Origin: Gastrodia elata
Taxonomy: Eukaryota; Streptophyta; Magnoliopsida; Asparagales; Orchidaceae
Reading direction: 5' to 3'
Assembly (NCBI GenBank): GCA_016760335.1
Contig: CM028682.1
Coordinates: 11,798,501-11,862,500, forward strand
DNA length: 64,000 nucleotides
Shown here: positions 25,156-35,749 of the stretch, in pieces
Position numbering within the stretch: position 1 is the stretch's first letter
Layout of the letters: every line of letters begins with the position of its first letter
The notes under the pieces: generated by a model
Told to the model about the DNA's origin: nothing
Seen by the model: the letters and a program-made list of their open reading frames with translations, nothing else
Databases searched by the model: none
Program-made: the position numbers and the translations under genes

Positions 25156-26345
25156 ATGGAGAGTCATAACCAAAATAACAACAATCAATCTCAGGAGAAA
25201 ATGGTTCCTCAGAACACTCCTAACCATAATGAGACTATTTCACCTAATGTTAAAGCAGTCTATCCTTTTGATCATAGTAGAGCAAATCAGATGCTCCAGT
25301 TCATGAATATGATGAGCCAATTCATGAATAGTCAACAAATCCAAAATCTAAACCTGATTTCAGCCCAAAGAAAGACAATGAATGAAGACATGCATATATT
25401 CCTTAAACTCCAACCTCTGAGATTCAATGGAAAGGTAACTCCTTACCAAGCTGAGGAGTGGATTCAAAGAATAGACAAAGAGTTTAAATATGCTAAGAGC
25501 TCTGAAGATCAGAAGGTATCACTAGCTACCTATCTACTGACTGAAGCTGCAGAAAAATGTTGGAAGACAGTTAAAACTACTACATTTCATAACAGAACAG
25601 AAGAAGAGATCCATTGGAAAGAATTTGTAAGAGTATTCTTAGGCAAGTATGTACCCCAGTATGCCAGGCAGACAATGAGAAAAGAACTCTTAAATTTAAA
25701 GCAAGGTAGCTATACTGTGACAGAATACGAAGAGGAATTTACTCGCTTAGCTACTTTTGCCCCAGAAATGGTTACAACTGAAGAAGTTAGACGTCACTTA
25801 TTCCTTAATGGACTAAGGAATAATTTTCAACATATTTTAACACCTCTTCAGATCTCAATTTTTGCCCAATTAGTAGAAAAGGCAAAGCTCATGGAAGCTC
25901 ATGAAGAACAGTATTCTTCAAGAACAAAGAGGCCAGCCTTTTCTCCCCATTTTCCATCCAAGAGATAACAATTTTCAAGACCACAAGGGAGAATTTATAA
26001 TATTCAAAGAAACCCTCGTGGACCTATTCCAAGAACACCAAACACTTGTAGATTTTGTGGAAGGATGCACAGTACAGATAAGTGTTTTACTGGTGTAGGT
26101 CAATGTCATCAATATGGGAGAACAAATCATTCAATAAAGTTCTATCGTGCTACTTATACTGTAAGCGGACATCAACTCCTAAATCAAGGCAAAACAGTTA
26201 TGAGGAATCAAGGCAGACCACCAGTAAATCAAGGAAACAACATAGCATTTTCAAGTAATACAAAAATAATCCAGCTCAAGCCAGAATATTCAATCTATCT
26301 CAAGAAGAGGCTAGAGATGAACCTGATGTGGTTACAGGTACCATT
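25156..26345 (+). pseudogene. gag: Family A gag (capsid and zinc knuckle), interrupted by a stop
   Basis: Starts at the ATG 132 bases after the primer site; the open part runs to a TAA at 25966-25968. The capsid domain covers residues about 75-250: FLKLQPLRFNGK, AEEWIQRIDKEF, WKEFVRVFLGKYVP, LNLKQGSYTVTEYEEEFTRL, RRHLFLNGL. Beyond the stop the same frame continues through CRFCGRMHSTDKC and CHQYGRTNHSIKFY, a degenerate double-knuckle region, to the border with protease. The stop fits CAA-to-TAA. The product would be a structural RNA-packaging protein. Confidence 0.88.
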
Positions 26346-26815
26346 CTATTATTTTAGCACACTTGTTCAGTTCTTTTTGATTATGGAGCTACGCATTCTT
26401 TTATTACGTCAAAATTGGTTCAACAATATTCATTACCAATATAACAACTTTCATCAACACTCAAAGTCAATCTAGCATCCGGAGAGTTCTTAGAAACAAG
26501 TGTCTTTTGTAAATATAAGTTAGATATAAGTGGAATCTCTCAGGAAGCTAAACTCACTATCATCCTTATAACCACTTTTGATATTATTCTTAGGATGGAC
26601 TGGATGAGTCAGAATAAAAAATTAATTGATTATGCAAAGAAGAGAGTTTATGTTTATAATAGAAGTAAGAAAGTGACATTTGTTGGTCAAAGAAGTGCAG
26701 TTATTAGTCTTATTCCAGCTAATAAAATTGAAAATTTTATTAGAATGAAGTACCCCATATTCTTAACTTTACTCTCAAGTTCTGATGATAAATCTACGAC
26801 TCTAAAAGAAACTCC
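26346..26815 (+). pseudogene. Family A protease
   Basis: The protease loop reads LFDYGATHSF in the frame at about 26375-26405, with DYGA in place of the canonical DSGA or DTGA. A TAG lies just before it and a frameshift separates it from the next part. The domain continues at IILRMDWMSQNKKLIDYAKK (26580 onward). Unlike family C, gag runs into protease here with no intron-like insertion. Confidence 0.75.
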
Positions 26816-27812
26816 TACAGTAAATGAGTATGCAGATGTTTTCCTAGAAGAACTTCCAGGATTATCACCTCAAAGAAAAGTAGAATTCAGCATTGATTTA
26901 AGCCAAGGAACAAATCCTTTATCAAAAGCTCCATACAAAATGGCACCCAAAGAGTTAGAAGAACTTAAGAATCAACTCCAAGAGTTGACTAAAAAAAGGT
27001 TTATTAGACCAAGTAATTCCCCATGGGGAGCCCCAGTCTTATTTGTTAAGAAGAAAGATGGGAGTATGCACCTATGCATTGATTAGCGAGAATTGAATAA
27101 GGTTACCATTAAAAATAAATACCTGTTACCAAGAATTGATGATTTATTTGATCAATTAGTTGGTGCTTCAATATTTTCCAAAATTGATTTGAGGTCTGGT
27201 TATCACCAACTCTATATCAAACATGAAGATATTCCTAAATCTGCTTTTAGAATGCGTTATGGGCATTACAAATTCTTGGTGATGCCTTTTGGGTTAACTA
27301 ATGCCCCATCCTATTTTATGGATTTGATGCATCGGATAATGAAGCCTTATTTAGATTCATTTGTCATCGTCTTCATTGATGATATATTGATTTATTCTAA
27401 GAATGCTAAGGAGCATGAAGAACATCTTAGGATTACATTGAGCTTATTAAGGCAACATCAATTATATGCCAAATTCTCAAAATATGAATTTTGGCTTCAA
27501 TCAGTAGCCTTCTTAGGGCATATAATTAGCAAAGATGGAATATCAGTTGATCCAAGCAAAATAAGTGCAATCCAAGAATGGCCCCAACCTACTTCAGTAA
27601 TAGAGATACGCAGTTTCTTGGGATTAGCTAGTTATTATCGTAAATTTGTTAAGAACTTTTCCCAAATTGCAGTTCCTCTTACTCGTCTTACTCAAAAAGA
27701 TGTGCCTTACGTATGGGATTCATCTTGTGAATCAGCATTTCAGAAGTTAAGAGAATTTTTAACATCAGCTCCTATTCTAGTTTTGCCAGTTGAAGGAAAA
27801 GAATATTAAATT
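26816..27812 (+). pseudogene. pol: Family A reverse transcriptase
   Basis: The linker EYADVFLEELPGL leads into RT: PYKMAPKELEELKNQLQEL, FIRPSNSPWGAPVLFVKKKD, LCID followed by a TAG in place of tyrosine at 27085-27087, then NKVTIKNKYLLPRIDDLFDQ, FSKIDLRSGYHQL, VMPFGLTNAPSYFMDLM and the catalytic FIDDILIYSK (GAT GAT at 27378-27383). The thumb has FLGHIIS and FLGLASYYRKFVKNFS. From 27093 to 27809 the frame is open for 238 codons. It would copy element RNA to cDNA if intact. Confidence 0.92.
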
Positions 27813-28160
27813 TATTGTGATGCTTATGGAATTGGATTAGGCTGTGTTCTTATACAAGAAGAAAAGGTTATAGCCTTCGCATCTAGATAGCTTAAAGTTC
27901 ATGAGAAAAATTATCCAGTTCATGATCTGGAATTGGCTGCAATAGTATTTGCACTTAAGATCTTGAGACACTACTTATATGGAATAAGATGTGAAGTCTT
28001 CACTGATCACCAAAGTTTGAAGTATTTCTTTACTCAGAAAGAGATCAATTTAAGATAGCGAAGATGGTTAGAGTTAATCAAGGATTATGATTTATCGATT
28101 CAATATCATCCTAGAAAGGCAAATATAGTAACAAATGCACTAAGTCAAATTTCACATTTG
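27813..28160 (+). pseudogene. Family A RNase H
   Basis: Readable in frame after the TAA at 27807-27809: YCDAYGIGLGCVL, HDLELAAIVFALKILRHYLY and FTDHQSLKYFFTQKE. Stops fit CAG-to-TAG at SR-stop-LK and LR-stop-RRW. Catalytic aspartate and glutamate positions (CDA, DLELAA, TDHQSL) are still visible. Confidence 0.85.
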
Positions 28161-29300
28161 CATATTTTGACCTCTAACCCTATCTTACTCAAGGAAATAG
28201 AAGATCTCCAATTAGAAGTCGTATTACCATCAAATGTTAATCTATTTCAAATGACGGTTGAATGCTCATTAATGGATGAAATTAAAGAAGCTCAACATCT
28301 TGATGAAGAATATAGCTCCTTATTTGCATCTATTCAATCATGAAAGCATCTAGAACTGAATTTGGATTCAAATAAGAACATTTTGTGTGGATCTAGAATA
28401 TGGATACCTAATAAAGTTGAGCTAAGATCAAAACTATTAAAAGAAGCTCACCATTCTAGATATTCAATTCATCCAGAAAATAACAAAATGTATCAAGATT
28501 TGAAATCACACTTTTGGTGATCAGGAATGAAGAAAAGTATAGCTGAGTTTATATCCAAATGTGAAGCTTGTAATCTAGTAAAAGCAAAACATCAGAAACT
28601 AGAGGATTACTTCAACCTCTAGCTATTCCTCAATGGAAATGGGAAAACATTTCTATGGATTTTATAATTGGATTCCTCGTTCAAAATATCATAATGATTT
28701 TATTTGGGTAATTGTGATAGGCTTACAAAATCAACACACTTTTTACCTATCAAACAGACGGACACAATAGACAAATTGGCGAAGATCTATCTAAGAGAGA
28801 TAGTAAGATTGCATGGTATTCCAAAAACCATCATTTCTGATAGAGACAGCAGATTCACTTCAAAATTTTGGAAAGCAATTCATCAAGATCTTGGTTCACA
28901 GCTTTTCATCCGCAAACCGATGGACAAACTGAAAGAGTGAATCAAACTCTAGAAGATCTTCTTCATCTTTGTGTATTAGATTTTGGAGGAAGTTGGGATG
29001 ATGACCTTCCATTAATTGAGTTCTCTTATAATAACAGTTTTCAAACAAGCATTGGAATGGCTCCTTATGAAGCCCTTTATGGAAGAAAGTGTATCACTCC
29101 TTTATCTTAGAATAATGTTGGAGAAAATAGAATATTAAAATCAGATTTGATTCTTTAGGCAACAGAAAAGATTAAGATAATTCAGCATCGAATGAAAGCA
29201 GCTCAAGATAGGCAGAAATAGTATTTTGATGCTCATCATCGTCATGTGGAATTTTTTGTTGGAGACTTTGTATATTTAAAAGTTAATCCATTCAGAGGAG
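28161..29300 (+). pseudogene. Family A integrase (zinc finger and core)
   Basis: A His-His-Cys-Cys zinc finger spans about 28449-28590 (HHSRYSIHPENNKM then CEACNLVKAK), broken by a TGG-to-TGA-type stop. All three acidic residues of the core can be seen: SMDF at 28654-28665, ISDRDSRFTSKF near 28833-28868 and GQTERVNQ near 28925-28945. A frameshift lies between the last two. FSYNNSFQTSIGMAPYEALY and GRKC follow. Further stops occur at 29108 and beyond. It would join cDNA to chromosomal DNA if intact. Confidence 0.88.
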
Positions 29301-29677
29301 TTTCAAGATTTGGAGTTTATGGGAAATTAAGTCCAAGGTTTATTGGACCTTTTGAAGTCTTGAAGAGAGTGGGCCAAGTGGCATTATCAAATCAAGCTTC
29401 CACCACATTTGAGTTTGATGCACGATGTGTTTCATATCTCCTCATTAAGGAATGCTTATCAGAATCTTCAATGAGAGTCGAAGTAGAAAATATCAATTTG
29501 CAACCAAACCTCAACTATGTGATCGAACCAGAAGAAATTCTAGATCGAGATGAAAGGAAATTAAGAAATAAATTCATTCCCATGATAAAGGTTCAACGGA
29601 AGAACTGTCGCAAAGAAGAAGCTACATGGGAAGAAGAATCAAATATGAAGAAAGCATATCCTCATTTATTCCACTAA
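29246..29677 (+). pseudogene. Family A integrase C-terminus with degenerate chromodomain
   Basis: A 143-codon open frame: FVGDFVYLKVNPFRGVSRFG, KLSPRFIGPFEVLKRVG, then a chromodomain-like segment IEPEEILDRDERKLRNKFIP, MIKVQRKN and ATWEEESNMKKAYP. The aromatic residue usual in VQW is arginine. Chromodomains in this lineage direct integration toward heterochromatic histone marks. The true stop is TAA at 29675-29677. Confidence 0.85.
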
Positions 29678-29720
29678 GTAAGTGATTCTAGATGTAGTAA
29701 ATGTCTTTAAATTTTAAATT

Positions 29721-29756
29721 GATGTCGGGACGACATCTCTTTTAAGTTGGAGAGAA
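29721..29756 (+). promoter_or_regulatory. Polypurine tract preceded by a perfect hairpin
   Basis: GATGTCG-GGA-CGACATC (29721-29737) forms a 7-bp stem with a 3-nt loop. It is followed by TTTTAAGTTGGAGAGAA, the polypurine tract abutting the 3' LTR. The family C element has the same arrangement. Confidence 0.75.
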
Positions 29757-31070
29757 TGTAAAATACCAAAAATTATTCTCAAATTTGTTTATTAATATTC
29801 AATTAATTTTGAGCTCAGATTTAAAATCTGACTTCGCCATTGCGTTCACCACCCCCAAATTAGCTAGGGGTGAAGTTTTGAATGTATTTGGAAGTCGTTA
29901 AAATTTCGTCAAATATTTTAATATTATTTAAATACCTGAAAAATCGAATAATTAAATACTCGTCGGATTGAAAATCCGATTGTACCATTGCGTTAAGAAC
30001 CCCTCAATTAACTAGGGGTGAGTTATTGGAAATTTTTGGGATGTATTTTATTAATTAAATTTAATTAATAAAATAGATTTTTAAATTATTATTTAATAAT
30101 ATATTTAAAATTATTTTAACGGCACCGTTCATTAGGTCTAACGCCGTCACCCTAAAAATCTAAAAGCGCCGTTGGATCTATCGGATCTCCCGAACCGTTC
30201 AATCGGGAGATCGGACGATCGGGAGATCATCTCCCTCGTGAGGACAGGGCTCGCAGCGCGTGTCCTACGAACTCACACTCGTCGTCTGCCTCCATTGCGT
30301 GGCTCGACCTCGTTGATCCAGATGACTTGAGTAGTTGTATTCGACCGCTTTAGAGTTAGTTTAAGATCCTCTGTCTATTTTTGGTCTCGGTTTCACTTCT
30401 TCAAAAATGACGTCGATCAAAGCTATCTCTATGGAACCCTAGTCTTTCTTATCTGCTCAAATTAAGGTACTTCTTTCCTTCCTAGTTCTAAATCATTTCA
30501 ATATATTGGAAAACATGGATTTGTTTTAAGACGCGATCGATCGAAAGATTCATTCGATCGCGCCCGAAACCCTAGCACCGCGGGGAGTCGAAACGCCAGC
30601 CTAGATCTACCGTAGGATCTCGATTCAGATCCAGCTGTTGGATCTGAATCAATCTTAACCCATGATATTCGATGATTCAACCTGAACCGTTGGATAAGTT
30701 AACTAAGAACCGGTTCATCTGAACCAATCATAGCCTGTAAATGATGGGATCAATCCACACCGTCAGATCACCCACGTGGCATTGATTGCATGGCTTGCCT
30801 GCGTGTCGGCATTTCCACCAGCCATGTGGCCCGCACCGCTGATTCAGCGTGTGGGGTCCACCCGTTCCCCGTCCATCAAACTGACGGGGAATGCTCAGCC
30901 TGTGGGACCCACTGAACATACTCAGCCAGCCACAGCTTGCCTCATGGCTGCGGGTCCCACCTCCATCTTGTCTAACTGCCGTGTGGGTCCCACTTGCAGA
31001 ATTATATAAGAAATATAATAAAAATAAAAATAACAGATAAGTATTATAAAATTTAATAATATATATTTAA

Positions 31071-31108
<38 letters not shown>

Positions 31109-33160
31109 AAAAGTTATACATATATATATCAAATCAGACAACCTAAAATAATATATACTTTAATAATAACAGAAATTTTTTATAAAATAATATAAATAAA
31201 AATAGAAGATAAATATTTCATTTAAAATAATTAGATGAATTAATTAAATAGATTAATTAAATTAATATTAATAATACATTTAATTAATTAAATCCTAAAA
31301 ACTTTAAAAATCCATAACTTATAAAATATACATTCAAATAATATAATTAAATATATTATATTAATTAGCAAAAATCAAAGAATATTTTAGCACCATTCAA
31401 AATTTAGTAGGATTAATATTTTGTATAAAGACATTTTAGGTTTTTAAATAACTTAAATTTTGTTCCAAATAATCAAATTGATCATAACTTTTAATCCATT
31501 AATCCAAACATACCCAATATGGGTCTTAAAATACTCAGAAAACCTTAAAGAATAATTTAGAAATTTTAATTTTGCTGTTTAGATTAAATTTAGACTAATC
31601 ACAATTAGGACCTAACCCTAATTAGGCCTTTAACCCTAGAAACTTCAAATAGCCATAAGTAAATCAATTTAGCTCCAAATTAGGTGATCCAAATATCAAT
31701 TTCAATCAAAAAAACATAATTTATAGTAAACTGCAAAACTATTTAGGATCCAATGGTTAGATCACTTAATTAACCATAATTACTTAAAAACTTAATTAGT
31801 GAATATTAGCAAAACTAATGATCCAAATTGAGTAATTTCAGTTTTAGAGAACTCATAAATTAAATTAGAACCTAGCTGTATAATTAGTTTAGTAATTTTG
31901 TGACTAATTTTACTAATCATTCACTAATCACATTAAACCCTAATTATTAACCCTAGAAATTATATTGGCTATAACTTAGCCAATACATATCAGAATTTGA
32001 TAATTTTAGGTTCTATGAAAACCTTAGAACATAATCTACAATAAACTGATAGAAATTTTAGATTTTATTAAGGGTAAAATTACAAATATGCCCTTATAAA
32101 GTCAAATTCCCAATTTGACCTTATAAGGCATAAATAATTAAGTAACTTAATAAAAATAATTCAAATATTCAAATATTCATTATTATTTTAGAAATCTAAT
32201 ATTGAAAATCATAAAAACATTAAATTAATGAATTAATTTATTTTTGGGAGATCAAAGAAATTGAATTGATTGAAATTGTATCAAAAACAGTGAGGTACGT
32301 AAATCTACTTATAAGTTTTATTTCAGTATTCTTATTTGAGCCATTTTCATTTGAGCATTATTAAACTGCTTACTGCTTATAATCGGTAAAAGAATGTTAT
32401 CAAATCAGCATGTAATAAAAAGATGAAATATGATATATATTATTATGGTGTTTGTCTTTGAAGGATGGAAAGCAACACTAAGAATCTGTATAGATTGGGC
32501 ATGCTGGCAACCCCTGGGAGTTATGGGAGTTATATGGAGGGATTTAGTCTTTTTTAGGAAGTGGGCAAATCCAGAGGAAAGACAGACCATCAGTTCCTCA
32601 TTTGAGTAAGCTACCGACGGGTAGTGAGAAAAGCTTCCTATAAGTTATGCATATGGGTTTATCCATTTGGGCTTAGGAGTCTACGGACTCGACTTATTGT
32701 TACAAATGCTTTTAATAAAATTTATTTATTTCATACTTTTTATATTGAATTTCACAACTAATTTGTAGGGCAATACTTCAACTTGAAAATTTGCTTTTCT
32801 ATATATGCTATGCAGATATCACATTAATTTCCATATTGATTCATGCCTATTATAGGATGCTAGAATTACTCTTATAAGAATGATTTGCGTACTCCTACTT
32901 GACTGGTAACTGAATTTTTCAGGTTTTGAAAATTAAAGCTTTGAAGATCTGCCAAATAAAAGAGAAGAGTTAGAGAAGTGAGATATGAGAATTGAATAAG
33001 TCTTTATTGTAAATATTAAAACTGTTGTAAATTCATATATGAATGGCTCTGAATGTAAATATGGACATTTATGTATTTTATTTTCTTTATTTTCATAAAT
33101 GTATATTTCCAGTATATGAATCATTCTTTTGAGACTGAACTTCGATCCCCGGTCACCACA
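29757..33160 (+). repeat. Family A 3' LTR
   Basis: Starts TGTAAAATACC and ends GGTCACCACA, then the target copy CGAAA. It has a longer TA run (about 31075-31103) than the 5' copy and about 57 extra bases near 30890-30960 lying between two G-GGTCCCAC-type repeats. Confidence 0.93.
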
Positions 33161-33445
33161 CGAAACCCAAAGGAACTATGCCACCACTTAAAAAGAGTTT
33201 TTAGCAATTGTGTTTGTATTCAACAAATTCAGGTCGTATCTTATTGGATTAAAAACAATCGTGTACACGGATCATGCTATAATCAAATATCTTCTTCAAA
33301 AGAAAGAAGTAAAGCAACACCTCATACATTAGGTTTTGCTTCTATAAGAATTTGATTTGGAGATCTGTGACAAAAAGAGATGTGATAATGTGGTGACTGA
33401 TCACCTCTCAAAATTAACCCATCTAAATCATAAGGAAGGTGAAGA
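33161..33445 (+). pseudogene. Athila RNase H, second part
   Basis: Resumes the domain interrupted at 21691. Reading across frames, KEFLAIVFVFNKFRSYL, VYTDHAIIKYLL and QKKEVKQHL can be seen, then a LEICDKK-like end. The catalytic TDH is visible. One stop lies where glutamate is usual, and a frameshift occurs near 33330. Confidence 0.8.
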
Positions 33446-34712
33446 AATATGTGAGACTTTTCCCATTAAGCAGCTTTAGGTAATTGAAGCAAGCAATCCT
33501 CCTTGGTTTGTTGATTTTGCTAACTATCTTACAGGGAAAGTGATCCCAAAAGAGTTTAATTTTCTACAAAGGAAATTTTTTTTTGCTAATGTTAAGAATT
33601 ACTTTTGTTATGATCATTTCCTATACAAATGATGTGCCAATCAAATCCTAAGGAGATGCGTGCCTGAACCTGAAACAAACAACATCTTATATCATTGCCA
33701 CACATCCCCTTATGGTGGGCATCATGGTATCGATCGAACAGGAGCAAAGGTGCTGCAATTTGGATTTTATTGGCCAAAATTATTTAAGGATGATGTTGAT
33801 CAACATTAGAGGATTGGGAGTTTAGGTAAAAGAGATGAGTTACCCCTGAATGAAATTTTTGAAGTTAAATAATTTGACGTTTGGGGGATTGACTTTATAG
33901 GACCATTCCCCACCTCTAATTCGAGCAATTACATATTAGTGGGGGTTGAGTATATTCCCAAATGGGTCGAAGCTATAGCATGTGCAAATAACGATGCCAA
34001 AACTGTAATTAAAATTCTGAAGGATCATGTCCTCGCTAGGTTTGGTACACCCCGTGTCTTAATAAGTGACAGAGAAGAACACTTATGCAACAAACAATTA
34101 GAAACCCTCTTGAAGGGGTATGGGGTAAAGCATAAGGTAGGCACTGCCTACCACCCTCAAACCAACGGTCAAGTAGAAGTGTTAAACCGAAAATTAAAGC
34201 AAATCCTTGAGAAAATGGTTAGCAAAAATAGAAAGGACTAGTCCATAAAATTAAACGATGCACTTTGGGCTTATAGAACAGCATTCAAAACCCCTTTAGG
34301 AATGTTCCCTTACAATTTGTATTATGGGAAGTCTTGTCACTTGATAGTAGAGTTAGAACACTGAGCCTTTTGGGCAATTAAAAAACTGAAATTTGACTTC
34401 AAACTAGCTAGAGAGAAAAGAGTTCTGCAATTGCACAAATTAGATGAATTTAGGTTAGGTGTATATGAGAGTGTCGAGCTGTACAAGGAGAGAACAAAGA
34501 AATGGCACGATAAGCTGATAAAACCAAAATACCTAGAATTGGGAATGAATGTACTGTTATTTAATTCCAGATTAAAGCTCTTTCCAGGAAAGCTAAAATC
34601 AAGATGGACGGGCCCATTCACAATCCAAAAAATATACCCGCATGGAAGTGTGGATATCACTTCGTCTACGAGGACACTAAAGGTAAATGGGCACCGTCTA
34701 GACCTTACTTAG
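33446..34712 (+). pseudogene. Athila integrase
   Basis: The spacer WFVDFANYLTGKVIP is followed by the zinc finger start CHTSPYGGHHGIDRTG and FGFYWPKLFKD; the paired cysteines are damaged. The core has FDVWGIDFIGPF (first Asp), the open stretch from 33939 with KWVEAIACANNDAKTVIK, RFGTPRVLISDREEHLCNK (second Asp) and HPQTNGQVEVLNRKLKQI (Glu). The C-terminal domain, 34431-34712, has ELGMNVLLFNSRLKLFPGK and SRWTGPFTIQKIYPHG. Stops occur, for example after RKD, where tryptophan is usual. Confidence 0.88.
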
Positions 34713-35749
34713 ATGGATTTGAATTGCAAGAGATAGAAGGATGGATATTGCAGGACCTTCCAAGGGAAGGAGTCACTTAGTGAGCTAAATTGGCATCGAG
34801 CTGAGACAAAAAAACAAGCGCTCGATGGGAGGCAACCCACTTCAATAAGGTTATATTGATTTTGGTTACTGCTTTATGTTCTTATATTCCTTTCTATTTT
34901 TGTATTTTTATTTCAATTTAATAAAATAAATCTTGTATCTAGTGCACCCTCATCATTTACTATAATTATATCTAAAAGTTAATTTTCTGAATAAAACCAA
35001 TTTTTGGATTTAATATTAAAATCAATTGTATAGAAATTAAGATTCTAGTATGCTTACAATTAAGAGGAGAATCAAACATCAATTCTATAATCCCTAATTT
35101 AGTTTAAAGTTCTACTAATGTTTAGTTTTCAGCAATTAAAATAACATGCATTGAAGTTTAAGTGTGTGTGGGGGGGGGGGGGGAGAAAATCTAAGAATTA
35201 AACTAAAGTGGCAAGAGGTGAATGAGAAATTGAGGTGCTAGGCTTCTGTAGGACTTAATGACCATAAAAAACTAAATTAATGGATGAAGAAAAATGCATC
35301 TCCCTTAGAGCTGAAATTCCAAAAGAAATAAAAATTAGGGACGATGAAAATATCTCTCCCAAGCTGAAAAATTGAACATTTATGATGAAAAAAATATCTC
35401 TCCTAAGAATTTAAATATTCCTTGTGAATCATAAGAAGGGGCACACATGGCACAACACCCAAGTTACTCACCAATTGCACCACTAAGGTTTGAAATTTCT
35501 GATCACCTCCCCCGTAATAAAAATGTTAAGTATAATATTTGATGTGAAACTAAATTGAAAGTAGAAATTGGAACTTGATGAAGGGGGGTAGTGGAAATTG
35601 AAATGTTTGAAGTTATCTTAACTTAGAGCATTACTTGGTAGCTGAATTCATTACACATTGACATGCCACATTGAATCCCTTAACTAAGAATTTCATAAAA
35701 TCAATTTTTAAGGCTTACTCGAGGATGAACAAAAATTTAAGTGTGGGGG
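34713..35749 (+). other. Athila non-coding region between pol and 3' LTR
   Basis: About 1 kb without an ORF; an env-like gene is absent. It holds the conserved block AAGCGCTCGATGGGAGGCAACCCA at 34816-34839, which I recognise as common after pol in Athila elements, and a G14 run at 35170-35183. Its end, AATTTAAGTGTGGGGG (about 35734-35749), is the polypurine tract directly before the 3' LTR. Confidence 0.7.
35734..35749 (+). promoter_or_regulatory. Athila polypurine tract
   Basis: AATTTAAGTGTGGGGG abuts TGTGATCTATACG, the 3' LTR start; typical of the lineage. Confidence 0.8.

Larger units (their letters stand above)
21692..33160 (+). mobile_element. Complete family A Tekay-like chromovirus nested in Athila RNase H
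   Basis: Two LTRs of 3316 and 3404 bp flank a 4749-bp internal region with primer site, gag, PR, RT, RNase H, integrase and chromodomain in Tekay order, then a polypurine tract. Target duplication is CGAAG on the left (21687-21691) and CGAAA on the right (33161-33165). Removing the element and one target copy brings the two halves of the host Athila RNase H back into one reading frame across the junction. All genes are broken. By hand count the LTRs differ by about 7% over the first 230 bases. Confidence 0.93.

Noticed and set aside
34713..35749. Env-like ORF of the Athila element
   Set aside because: No ORF of useful length or membrane segment is present between pol and the 3' LTR.
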